Of a DNA stretch of 32,007 nucleotides, positions 23,666-31,952 are shown in pieces; positions within the stretch are counted from its first letter, which is position 1, and each line of letters begins with the position of its first letter. Position numbers and translations under genes: made by a program. A model generated the notes under the pieces. The model was given only the letters and a program-made list of their open reading frames with translations. It searched no databases and was not told the DNA's origin. Origin of the DNA: an uncultured Prevotellaceae bacterium (GTDB taxonomy: Bacteria; Bacteroidota; Bacteroidia; Bacteroidales; Bacteroidaceae); assembly GCA_947174945.1 (NCBI GenBank), contig CAMWKZ010000032.1:1-32007 (forward strand), given 5' to 3'.

Positions 23666-25018
23666 ATGATGACAAGTAAAGGAATACTATTCACAGCCGC
23701 CCTTGTTGCGGGGCTCAGCCTGAGTGCTGCGGCACAGGAGACGGAACCAGAGAAAGAGACTGGCTCGCGCCTGCATATCGGTGGATATGGCGAGGCGGTC
23801 ATGACGCGGAACTTCTACAGCCAGAGCTTCAACCGCTACAAGAAGCCTGAGAACTATGCCAACGACAAGAGCCACGGGCGCTTCGACCTGCCTCACGTGT
23901 GTATTAATATAGGTTACGACCTCGGCAAGGGCTGGACAATGGGCTCGGAAATCGAGTTCGAGCATGGCGGTAACGGCACTGCCGTAGAGATAGAAGCCGA
24001 GGAGGCTGGCGAGTACGAGGCCGAAGTGGAGAAGGGTGGCGAGGTCAACCTTGAGCAGTTTTGGCTTAACAAGGAGTTCTTGGACGGTCAGCTGAACGTG
24101 AAGGCTGGTGAGATTATCGTGCCTGTGGGCTACTCCAATGCCTACCATGAGCCTAACCAGTTCTTTACCGTCTATCGTCCCGAGGGCGAGGCAACCATCC
24201 TGCCCAACACGTGGCACCAGTTAGGAGTGTCCGTGTGGGGTCGGCTGAAGAACTGGCGCTACGAGGTGCAGTTCCTGTCGGGACTCAACTCGGAGAGCTT
24301 CACGGCAGAGAACTTTGTACACTACGGAGCCACCAGCCCCTACGAATTTAAGGTGGCCAACAACTATGCGGGAGCCTTTCGTGTCGACAATTACTCCATG
24401 CGAGGCCTGCGGGTAGGACTGAGTGGCTACTATGGCTACACGTTCCGCAATACCTTGCGCACACCGGGGCAGAAGTATGCCGATGTGACGGGTGCTTTGG
24501 GCATCGTAGCTCTTGACTTTGCCCTGAACCGCTGGAACTGGGTGGTGCGTGGCAATGTGGACTTTGCCCACTTTGCTGATGCCGATGAGATTTCGGCCTA
24601 CAATCAGGCTAACTGGACGCATCATAAGTATCAGGACGGCAATCCCCACCACTATACCAACATCGGCAGTCATGCGGTGGCCTATGCCGTAGAGGCTGGC
24701 TACAATGTATTCTCGCAGTTCCGCAGGTTGCGCGAGCAGGACGAGAAGCTGTATCTGTTCGGTCGCTTCGAGCATTACAACACGATGGCATCAGGCACGT
24801 ATGCTTCTCTTTACAAGTACACTAAGCAGTATCGCATGGCCGTAGGCGTAAACTACTCGCCTGTCAAGCAGGTGACGCTGAAGGGCGAATACTCATACCG
24901 CTTCTTCGAGAAGCCCAACAACAATGGTCTGGCCTCTGATAGCCCGCTCTATGTGCAGCCTTTCAACAACGAGCCCAGCATCAGCTTAGGCATTACCTAC
25001 TGCGGTTGGTTCCTGTAA
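23666..25018 (+). CDS. Outer-membrane beta-barrel porin
   Basis: A 450-residue secreted protein. The start at 23666 (MMTSKG...) gives a classical signal peptide with a cleavage site after SLSAAA; the longer open frame starts inside the promoter and was rejected. The mature part opens with LHIGGYGEAVMTRNFY, is rich in alternating Tyr/Trp/Gly beta-strands with Asp/Glu loops, and ends in an aromatic residue run (TYCGWFL), as in 16-18-strand porins. FWLNKEFLDGQLNVKAGEII and VPVGYSNAYHEPNQF resemble phosphate/anion-selective porin-type proteins. It is the first gene of an operon with imelysin, a di-haem lipoprotein and CcsBA, so it may admit the substrate used by them. It has no TonB box or plug, so it is not an active receptor. 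Confidence 0.82.
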   Translation: MMTSKGILFTAALVAGLSLSAAAQETEPEKETGSRLHIGGYGEAVMTRNFYSQSFNRYKKPENYANDKSHGRFDLPHVCINIGYDLGKGWTMGSEIEFEHGGNGTAVEIEAEEAGEYEAEVEKGGEVNLEQFWLNKEFLDGQLNVKAGEIIVPVGYSNAYHEPNQFFTVYRPEGEATILPNTWHQLGVSVWGRLKNWRYEVQFLSGLNSESFTAENFVHYGATSPYEFKVANNYAGAFRVDNYSMRGLRVGLSGYYGYTFRNTLRTPGQKYADVTGALGIVALDFALNRWNWVVRGNVDFAHFADADEISAYNQANWTHHKYQDGNPHHYTNIGSHAVAYAVEAGYNVFSQFRRLREQDEKLYLFGRFEHYNTMASGTYASLYKYTKQYRMAVGVNYSPVKQVTLKGEYSYRFFEKPNNNGLASDSPLYVQPFNNEPSISLGITYCGWFL

Positions 25019-25067
25019 AAAGCAAGAATTGAGACATTTTTAACCACATAATTAATAGATAAAAATA

Positions 25068-26267
25068 ATGAATATGAAGAATCTTTCAAAGATGGCAGCC
25101 ATTGCTGCCGTGCTCGTAGCAGGCTTCTCGGCCTGCTCGAGCGATGACGAAGTAAACACAAGTGTAGTAACTGGAACGCAGGAAGCACTCAATCAGGCCT
25201 GTGCCGACTGGAAGACGGCCCGTGCCAACTGGGAGCAGTCGGAGGCTTTCCTCTTTGGTGCAGCCGATGTCTATTCCATCGACCCCCATACTGACACGTG
25301 GCCTGTGGCTGCTAACGACTTGGCCGAAGTGCTGCGCGATGCCAGTGCCATGTCGAACCTTGACAACTTTATCAAGACGGCCAACTCTGGCATTCTGGGC
25401 TATCACGGTATAGAGTATGTGCTGTTCCGTGGGGGAGAGCCGCGTCAGATTAGCCAGTTCACCAATCTGGAATATCAGTATGCGTGCGCTGTGGCCAAGG
25501 ACTTATACAATGCCACTGCTACGCTGGAGGCGGCTTGGGACTCTCAGGAGAGCAACAAGGCACGCCATCAGATAGCACTTGACTATGTGTCAAGCCACTA
25601 TGCCATTGACGATGATGGTAATCAGGAGGGTACACTTGACGGATTTACGAACTTCGGCAAGCAGTTCAAGAACCCCGGCACTGGCGACTGGGATACTGCG
25701 CTGGAGGCTACTCGTGAGATTATCTCTGGCTGTAGGGACATCATCGGCGAGGTGGGCGACTCGAAAATCGGACTGCCTTACACGGGTGAGGATGCCAACT
25801 ACATCGAATCTCCATACGCTTACAACTCTATCATAGACTTCTACGACAACATCGTTAGCTGCAAGAACGCCCTTTACGGTGCTGTGGGCGCAACGGCTCC
25901 TACCCAGAACTCGCTCCTGTATTTCTGCCTGAATACCAACATCACTACGCTGAAGTCGCAGGCTCAAACCGTACAGACGAAGCTGGAAACAGCATTGGCC
26001 AAGATTCAGAGCATGAAGCATCCCTTTGCGCTCTATTATACCGATGCTTCTTGCAAGGTGGCTATTGACGCACTGGGCGAGCTGGATGAGGCTCTTGGCG
26101 CAATGGACAATACGCTGGGTGAGTATGCTGATGATGCCACCGTTAAGGCTCAGTGCCAGAAAATCAACGAGAACTATGTCGATAATGTAGTCCTTGTCAC
26201 CTACCGCACACTGGCCAATAATGCTGAAAAGCTCTATCAGTCAATCCTGAAGATTAAGGCACAATAA
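25068..26267 (+). CDS. Imelysin family (peptidase M75-like) lipoprotein
   Basis: A 399-residue lipoprotein with a short hydrophobic leader and a lipid-attachment Cys at residue 23 (GFSACSS). The imelysin domain fills the rest and is largely helical. The family motif GxHxxE is intact as GYHGIEYVLF (G111, H113, E116), preceded by WEQSEAFLFGAADVYSIDPH, another conserved piece. Imelysin-like proteins (IrpA, EfeO and relatives) are often linked to iron or haem supply; a proteolytic activity is not well supported. It lies in the porin-DHOR-CcsBA operon, so it probably binds a metal or cofactor on the periplasmic face. A second in-frame ATG six bases downstream (25074) is equally possible as start. 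Confidence 0.9.
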   Translation: MNMKNLSKMAAIAAVLVAGFSACSSDDEVNTSVVTGTQEALNQACADWKTARANWEQSEAFLFGAADVYSIDPHTDTWPVAANDLAEVLRDASAMSNLDNFIKTANSGILGYHGIEYVLFRGGEPRQISQFTNLEYQYACAVAKDLYNATATLEAAWDSQESNKARHQIALDYVSSHYAIDDDGNQEGTLDGFTNFGKQFKNPGTGDWDTALEATREIISGCRDIIGEVGDSKIGLPYTGEDANYIESPYAYNSIIDFYDNIVSCKNALYGAVGATAPTQNSLLYFCLNTNITTLKSQAQTVQTKLETALAKIQSMKHPFALYYTDASCKVAIDALGELDEALGAMDNTLGEYADDATVKAQCQKINENYVDNVVLVTYRTLANNAEKLYQSILKIKAQ

Positions 26268-26291
26268 ATAAAACAAATAGAATACCTACTT

Positions 26292-28001
26292 ATGATGAAT
26301 AAACTATCGATTATTGGAGTTGCCCTTATGGGGGCTGTCACCATCGTTGGATGTAAGAGTTCCGACGCTGACGCTCCTCTCTCATGGGAGATAGGAGAGC
26401 CCACAACGGGCGATTATCCAGACGACTACTACGCTGGTGGTCGACTGGGCACAACGACTGTCAACACCGCCACTGCATTTGAACAACCTACCAAGGCCGT
26501 TGAGGATGCCAACATGATGACTGCTTTCAACGAGGGCGAGTATCTGTTTGAGAAAGACTATAACACCAATATCGATGGTGCTTTCCACGGTCTGGGCCCC
26601 GTCTATGTGCGCCGAGGCTGCCTCTATTGTCACCCGGGCTATGGCCACGGTGCGCGTCAGACCAGCTATAAAGCTGATTCCCACCGCAACGGTTATCTGC
26701 TTGTTATCTATGACAAGACGACCAATGCTTATCTCCGCTCAGTGGCTAGTATGCCCCAGACGGGAGCCGTCAAGCCTTTCAAGGCTCCTATCGATGAGGA
26801 CAAGATTCGTATTGCATGGAATAGCTATACCGACGAGTGGGGCAACCAGTTCCCTGACGGTGAGACTTATTCGCTCATCTATCCTGAGGTGAAGATTGAT
26901 TACAGTGCTTTCTATGCTCCTGTGGTGGTACAGCGTGGTGGTACCGACGTTGTGCTGACTAAGGAACAGTACGACAACGAAGTTGGTGTGCTGCTGGAAT
27001 CGACCATCGGTATCTATGGCACAGGTCTGACCGATGCCATTGACGATGACGAAATAACGGCCCAGTGGCGCAAGGAGAGCGAGTATTACAACAGCATCGG
27101 CAGAACGGACGCACTGAATCCCGCCATGTGGAACCAGTCAACCAATTCATGGAACAGCTATTATACTAACTCGTTGCAGGGCGATGGCACGAAGTATGTG
27201 CGCCGTTATACCTACGCCCTGTCGCGCGGCCCGATTCTCGATGCTGCGGGAGCTAACGCTATCTGGAACATCACCAACGTGACGCGCTCCGACCGCCGTT
27301 ACCACTATCTTGATATGGCTGGCATCTATTATGCCCAAACCTCGTCGAAAGACCCTGAGGTGCAGGCTGGCTTTACAGACTATATCAACAGGATGGACCC
27401 TGCCAAAGCGCATCCCGAATGGCATACGGGCGACCTCGAAAAGGATATTTATACCTACCTGACCAGCAAGTCGCTGGATGCCGAGATGAGCGACCAGCAG
27501 TATAAGAACCTTATGATATGGCATCGTGGTCTGGCCGTTCCTGCGGCACGCAACACGACTACCGATGATTTCAAGGAGGGCAAGCGACTGTTCTCACAGA
27601 TTGGATGTGCCACCTGTCACCGTCCGTCGTGGCAGACGGGTGAAGACCACATTCAAGACCCGGCCAAGTTCTTTACCTCCGACAGCGATATGCCTCGCTA
27701 TCCTCATCAGACCATCTGGCCCTATACCGACTTCGTGCAGCACCGTCTGTGGATGAAGAACGACATACGCACGGGCTGGTGTCGTACCACTCCCTTGTGG
27801 GGACGCGGACTGGCAGGTAAGTGTGGCAGTGGTGTGGAGCGTATGCACGATTGCCGTGCCCGCAACGTGATGGAAGCCATCATGTGGCACGGGTGCAGTC
27901 AGGAGGGCGGCAAGAGCGATGCCTACGACTCTGTAGTGAATTTCCGTAATCTAACAAAATATCAACGCCAGCAAATCGTTTATTTTATAGAATCTATTTA
28001 A
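26292..28001 (+). CDS. Di-haem cytochrome c lipoprotein, DHOR (DUF1111)-like
   Basis: A 569-residue lipoprotein (lipid Cys 21 in TIVGC) with two c-type haem motifs, C110-x-x-C113-H114 and C439-x-x-C442-H443. The order FNEGEYLFEKDYN, GLGPVYVRRGCLYCH, GKRLFSQIGCATCH, WPYTDFVQH, TPLWGRGL and MHDCRARNVMEAIMWHG follows the di-haem oxidoreductase (thiol-oxidoreductase-like, DUF1111) family, though a middle region (~residues 190-340) is longer. Four additional cysteines (C497, C511, C521, C535) cluster in the C-terminal part; apart from the lipid and haem cysteines there are no others. The gene is followed immediately by CcsBA, which would attach its haems. The substrate is unknown; electron transfer across the periplasm is inferred. 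Confidence 0.85.
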   Translation: MMNKLSIIGVALMGAVTIVGCKSSDADAPLSWEIGEPTTGDYPDDYYAGGRLGTTTVNTATAFEQPTKAVEDANMMTAFNEGEYLFEKDYNTNIDGAFHGLGPVYVRRGCLYCHPGYGHGARQTSYKADSHRNGYLLVIYDKTTNAYLRSVASMPQTGAVKPFKAPIDEDKIRIAWNSYTDEWGNQFPDGETYSLIYPEVKIDYSAFYAPVVVQRGGTDVVLTKEQYDNEVGVLLESTIGIYGTGLTDAIDDDEITAQWRKESEYYNSIGRTDALNPAMWNQSTNSWNSYYTNSLQGDGTKYVRRYTYALSRGPILDAAGANAIWNITNVTRSDRRYHYLDMAGIYYAQTSSKDPEVQAGFTDYINRMDPAKAHPEWHTGDLEKDIYTYLTSKSLDAEMSDQQYKNLMIWHRGLAVPAARNTTTDDFKEGKRLFSQIGCATCHRPSWQTGEDHIQDPAKFFTSDSDMPRYPHQTIWPYTDFVQHRLWMKNDIRTGWCRTTPLWGRGLAGKCGSGVERMHDCRARNVMEAIMWHGCSQEGGKSDAYDSVVNFRNLTKYQRQQIVYFIESI

Positions 28002-28011
28002 TGTGTTGTTG

Positions 28012-30213
28012 ATGACCAAGAAACTCATAGCTACCCTATACACGCTTGTCATAGTGTGTATAGGGATTGCTACCGTTATAGAGAAGTATCAGGGAACTTC
28101 CTTTGTCAGCGAGCACGTCTATGGCTCGTGGTGGTTTGTCGTGCTGTGGGCAGTGCTTACGGTGGCGGCTTGTGTGTATCTGTATAAGCAGAGGCTTTAC
28201 AAGCGCGTTGCCGTCGTGTGGCTGCACCTGTCGTTTGTCGTTATTCTGGCTGGTGCGCTGACCACTTGGCTGACGGCACGTCGGGGGATGGTCAGTCTCA
28301 GGATTGGTCAGCCCGTCATGGTTTATTGCGATGACGACGGACAGTTCCATCAGTTGCCCTTTACGCTCCATCTCAAAGAGTTTCAGATTGTCAACTATCC
28401 GGGAACTGACGCTCCTCTCGACTATCAGAGTATCGTTCGTGTAGAGCAGAAAGCAAAGGCTACTGAAGAGATAGTCGTATCAATGAACCACATCGGCAAT
28501 GTAAGCGGCTATCGACTGTTTCAGTCAAGTTATGATAACGATGGGCTGGGGGTGTTGTTAGGCGTATGCTATGACCCCTATGGTATTGCCGTCACTTATC
28601 TGGGTTACCTGTTATTGTTGGTAGGTATTGTGGCTACCCTGCTGTCACGTCAGACACAGATGCGTACCCTTTATCGGAAAGCCTTGCAGCCGCTTGCCAT
28701 CATGGTCGTGTTGTTGTTGGGTAGTGGGAGTGCCCATGCAGCTCAGTTGCAGACAGTCGACCGCGATATAGCCAGCCAGATGGGTACGGTCAATGTGCTC
28801 TATAACAACCGCATTTGTCCGCTCAATACCGTAGCCACCGACTTTGTTACCAAACTGACGGGTAGTGCCTCGTGGGGTGGCTATACTGCTGACGAGATAT
28901 TCGTTAGCTGGATGATATTCTATTCTCCGTGGGAGCAGCAGAAGCTCATTCGTATTAAAGGGCGCGATGTGCAGCAGTTGCTGGGCATTGACGGGCTGTG
29001 GGCATCATATAACGACTTCTGGGACGAATATCATGAGTATAAATTGAAGAATGCACTTGACCAGTTGATGGCAGGGCGGGGGAGTATCGACCGCAAGTCA
29101 TTGTTGGAAGCCGACGAGAAGTTCCACGTTGTGGAGATGTTCTATCGTGGGCAGATGCTCCGTATGTTTCCCTATGTACTTGACGGTCAGGTAGAGTGGT
29201 ATGTGCCTGGCTCACAGGTGCTGCCCCGTGAGATTCCCGTTAAGGAACAGTTCTTCATTAAGCAAGCAATGGACTATCTGACGGAGAGTATCGTAACTGG
29301 TCAGAAGGAAAGAGCCTTTGAACTGATAGCGAAAATCAAACTTTTCCAGCGCGACATGCTGGGCGACTTGTTGCCCAGCGAGCAGGCTACGCAGGTGGAG
29401 CTGTTCTATAACTGCCTGAGTAGTCAGAAATGGCCTGTATTCCTGACGCTTACCCTCAGTTTGTTACTTTGTGTGCTGGTGTCGGTCTCGTCACAACTCA
29501 GTCGTCGCCGCTGGTTTCGGCTGTCCTCTATGGCTTTCGTCGGACTGCTTATCGCTTGGCTTACCATCCAGCTTGCCTTACGCTGGTGGCTGAGTGGGCA
29601 CGTGCCTGTCAGCAATGGTTACGAGACGATGCTGTTTATGGCATGGGTGTTGCTTATCATGACGGCCTTGATGCAACGCAAGTTTCCCGTTTTGCTGGGC
29701 TTGGGGACTATGATGGCGGCTTTCTGTCTGTTGGTGGCCATGCTGGCTGGCGGTTCGCCCCAGCTCACGCCGTTGATGCCTGTGCTTACATCGCCGCTGT
29801 TGTCCGTTCATGTCATGACCGTCATGTGTGCCTATGCCTTGTTTGCATTGCAGGTGTTGTTAGGGGTACAGGCCATGTTCCTGCATCGTCGTGGCAACGA
29901 TACTGAGTTGCAGCGCATCACTGCCCTGTCGCAGTTGCTGCTCTATCCGGCTGTGTTCCTGCTCACCGCAGGCATCTTTTTGGGTGCTGTCTGGGCAAAT
30001 GTGTCGTGGGGCACCTACTGGTCGTGGGACCCTAAGGAGTCGTGGGCGCTCATCACACTGCTGGTCTATGCCGTCCCGTTGCACGGCACTTCTATAGTCA
30101 GGTTTAGGCAGCCTATGTTTTACCATGTCTACATGGTGTGTGCTTTCTTCACGGTGGTAGTTACCTATTTCGGAGTGAACTATCTGTTAGGGGGAATGCA
30201 CAGCTATGTATAG
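28012..30213 (+). CDS. ccsBA: CcsBA fused cytochrome c haem lyase (System II)
   Basis: A ~733-residue inner-membrane protein fusing ResB/CcsB and ResC/CcsA, which exports haem and attaches it to CxxCH motifs. The N-terminal part has several helices, with VVWLHLSFVVILAG carrying a candidate haem-ligand His, then a periplasmic region (~residues 85-200 and 250-460). The CcsA part has the WWD signature WANVSWGTYWSWDPKESWAL starting at about residue 661, flanked by His in LLSVHVMT and AVPLHGTSIV. The start at ATG 28012 (10 bp after the DHOR stop) is preferred; an in-frame GTG at 28003 is an alternative. Its placement right after a di-haem cytochrome gene suggests a dedicated maturation function. 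No terminator is obvious in the 85 bp to the next gene. Confidence 0.9.
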   Translation: MTKKLIATLYTLVIVCIGIATVIEKYQGTSFVSEHVYGSWWFVVLWAVLTVAACVYLYKQRLYKRVAVVWLHLSFVVILAGALTTWLTARRGMVSLRIGQPVMVYCDDDGQFHQLPFTLHLKEFQIVNYPGTDAPLDYQSIVRVEQKAKATEEIVVSMNHIGNVSGYRLFQSSYDNDGLGVLLGVCYDPYGIAVTYLGYLLLLVGIVATLLSRQTQMRTLYRKALQPLAIMVVLLLGSGSAHAAQLQTVDRDIASQMGTVNVLYNNRICPLNTVATDFVTKLTGSASWGGYTADEIFVSWMIFYSPWEQQKLIRIKGRDVQQLLGIDGLWASYNDFWDEYHEYKLKNALDQLMAGRGSIDRKSLLEADEKFHVVEMFYRGQMLRMFPYVLDGQVEWYVPGSQVLPREIPVKEQFFIKQAMDYLTESIVTGQKERAFELIAKIKLFQRDMLGDLLPSEQATQVELFYNCLSSQKWPVFLTLTLSLLLCVLVSVSSQLSRRRWFRLSSMAFVGLLIAWLTIQLALRWWLSGHVPVSNGYETMLFMAWVLLIMTALMQRKFPVLLGLGTMMAAFCLLVAMLAGGSPQLTPLMPVLTSPLLSVHVMTVMCAYALFALQVLLGVQAMFLHRRGNDTELQRITALSQLLLYPAVFLLTAGIFLGAVWANVSWGTYWSWDPKESWALITLLVYAVPLHGTSIVRFRQPMFYHVYMVCAFFTVVVTYFGVNYLLGGMHSYV

Positions 30214-30233
30214 CAAAAACAGCTCGGAAATTA

Positions 30234-30264
30234 TTGCACGGTTGATAAAAAATCATTATTTTTG
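30234..30264 (+). promoter_or_regulatory. Promoter of the RIC-LuxR regulator gene
   Basis: TTG (30234-30236), 20 nt, TATTTTTG (30257-30264), with 34 nt to the ATG at 30299. This allows expression apart from the upstream operon. Confidence 0.78.
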
Positions 30265-30298
30265 CAACGCCATTATAATAAAATAAGGTATAGGAACA

Positions 30299-31258
30299 AT
30301 GAAGAACTTGAAGATGTACGAACCGCAGGATAAGATGATTACACTTATCAAGGACAACTACAGCGTATTGCAGGCACTGGGCAGTTTCGGCATAAACATG
30401 GGATTTGGCGACAAGACCGTGGCTGAGACGTGTGAACTGAACGGGGTAGACACCTATACCTTTTTGGCTGTGGTCAACTTCACCATCAATGACTTCACTA
30501 ATTATGAGGACGATGACCAGCTTAGCGTACCCACGTTGTTACACTATTTGGAAGCCAGCCATACCTTTTACTTAGACTTCCAGCTGCCCTTCATCCGTCG
30601 TGAGTTGCAGGAAAGCATCAGCGAGGACGACCAGCTGGGACGGCTGATTATGAAGTTCTACGACGAGTATGCACAGGAGATACGCCGACACATGAAGTAT
30701 GAGGAGAAGACGCTTTTCCCCTACGTGCAGTCGCTCATAGACAAGCGACCCGTCAGCGACTATAATATTGAGATGTTTGCCAAGCACCATGAAAGTACGG
30801 ACAAGAAGCTGCGCGAGCTGAAACTGCTCATCATTAAGTATCTGCCTGCCAATGCCCACCTGAATAACAAACTGACGGCCACCCTTTATGACATCTATAA
30901 CAACGAGGAATGGCTGCGCCAGCACGCTGAGGTGGAAGACCGCATCTTCACGCCTGCCATTCGCCGTTTGGAGCGTCAGACCCGTCAGGACGACGTGGCA
31001 AAGAACATATCGACGATGGTATTCAAGGGTGGGCAGGAGAATGCCGATGCGCTTTCCGACCGTGAGCGCGATGTCATTGTCTGTGTGGTGCAAGGAATGC
31101 AGAACAAGGAAATAGCCGACCACCTGTGCATCTCTATCAATACCGTTATCACGCATCGTCGCAACATCGCCCGTAAGTTGCAGATTCACAGTCCGGCTGG
31201 CCTTACGATATATGCCATTGTCAACGGGCTTGTTGACATTAGCAGCGTAAAGATATAA
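30299..31258 (+). CDS. RIC/hemerythrin-domain LuxR-type transcription regulator
   Basis: A 319-residue protein joining an RIC (ScdA/YtfE-like) di-iron module to a LuxR HTH. Residues ~12-60 resemble the ScdA N-terminal domain (GINMGFGDKTVAETCELNG), but the usual Cys-Cys pair is replaced by Gly-Phe. Residues ~78-225 form a hemerythrin-like four-helix bundle with candidate iron ligands H82 (or H88), H131 and E135 (RRHMKYEE), H163/H164 (AKHHE) and H209 and E213 (RQHAEVE), the spacing seen in YtfE. The HTH occupies ~252-316 (LSDRERDVIVCVVQG, then NKEIADHLCISINTVITH). The likely role is a cytoplasmic sensor of O2, NO, peroxide or iron state controlling transcription. Its target is unknown; the adjacent operon is a natural candidate. 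The downstream convergent regulator has a closely similar HTH. Confidence 0.88.
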   Translation: MKNLKMYEPQDKMITLIKDNYSVLQALGSFGINMGFGDKTVAETCELNGVDTYTFLAVVNFTINDFTNYEDDDQLSVPTLLHYLEASHTFYLDFQLPFIRRELQESISEDDQLGRLIMKFYDEYAQEIRRHMKYEEKTLFPYVQSLIDKRPVSDYNIEMFAKHHESTDKKLRELKLLIIKYLPANAHLNNKLTATLYDIYNNEEWLRQHAEVEDRIFTPAIRRLERQTRQDDVAKNISTMVFKGGQENADALSDRERDVIVCVVQGMQNKEIADHLCISINTVITHRRNIARKLQIHSPAGLTIYAIVNGLVDISSVKI

Positions 31259-31272
31259 TGCTCTGATTGCTA

Positions 31273-31866
31273 CTAAATCTTATTGATGTCCACGTAGCCG
31301 TGCATCACGGCGTAGATGGTCAGTGCCGACACACTCTTCATACCCAGCTTCTCCATGATGTTCTTGCGGTGGGTGATGACGGTGGCCAGTCCGATATTCA
31401 ACTGGTCGGCAATCTCCTTGTTGATATACCCCTGAACGATAAGCGACATGACCTCGATTTCGCGGTCGGTCAGTATCTTCTGTTGCAGAATGTGCGGCAG
31501 GGGAGGCAGGTTGCGCCCATCGCCGTGGGCGTGTTGTTGCAACATGAGCAGGGCGCGCACCAGTTCGTGTTCTGGCTGATTGATATACAGACTATGGAAA
31601 CCTGTTAGTTGAGCCGAGTCATTGAGCGACAGCGTTAGCACGATGGTCTTGCGGCAACGCTCGCTGAAAAAGAGACGCTCGCTCAGCACTATCTGCATGG
31701 ATACAAAGTAGTGGGCATAGGCATCAAACTGACTGCTTTCCAACTCGGCAAACGAACCAAAGGTGTCAACAGTCATGATGGGCATGACGCTCTGCAACAG
31801 CTGTTTCAGTCCGAGCGTGGCCAGCGTGTTGCTGTCTATAATAGCTATCTTGGGTCTACTTTCCAT
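31273..31866 (-). CDS. LuxR-type regulator with degenerate receiver domain
   Basis: A 197-residue protein from ATG 31866 (MESRPKIAIIDSN). The ATG at 31878 lies inside the -7 element and was rejected. Residues ~1-115 look like a receiver domain, but only one N-terminal Asp remains (IIDSN). The phosphoacceptor Asp region reads HYFVSMQIVLS with no Asp, and the conserved Lys is replaced (YINQPE). It is therefore a probable pseudo-receiver that cannot be phosphorylated in the usual way. The C-terminal HTH (LTDREIEVMSLIVQGYINKE, then IADQLNIGLATVITHRKNI) closely resembles that of the RIC-LuxR protein, sharing NKEIAD, TVITHR and LTIYA. The two genes converge with 14 bp between their stops. Confidence 0.85.
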   Translation of the reverse strand: MESRPKIAIIDSNTLATLGLKQLLQSVMPIMTVDTFGSFAELESSQFDAYAHYFVSMQIVLSERLFFSERCRKTIVLTLSLNDSAQLTGFHSLYINQPEHELVRALLMLQQHAHGDGRNLPPLPHILQQKILTDREIEVMSLIVQGYINKEIADQLNIGLATVITHRKNIMEKLGMKSVSALTIYAVMHGYVDINKI

Positions 31867-31875
31867 AACCGCTTG

Positions 31876-31907
31876 CAAAGGTACGAATAAATGCAGCGAA
31901 TTACAAA
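31876..31907 (-). promoter_or_regulatory. Promoter of the pseudo-receiver LuxR gene
   Basis: On the minus strand, TTTG (31907-31904), 20 nt, TACCTTTG (31883-31876). The ATG at 31866 lies only 9 nt after the -7 element, so the leader is very short. Confidence 0.8.
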
Positions 31908-31952
31908 TATATAGATGTAATTTTAGTGCGAATATATCGCGTATTTCCCTTT

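Noticed and set aside
31878..31878. Upstream ATG as start of the pseudo-receiver LuxR gene
   Set aside because: It lies inside the -7 promoter element; the ATG at 31866 is the first after the predicted transcription start.
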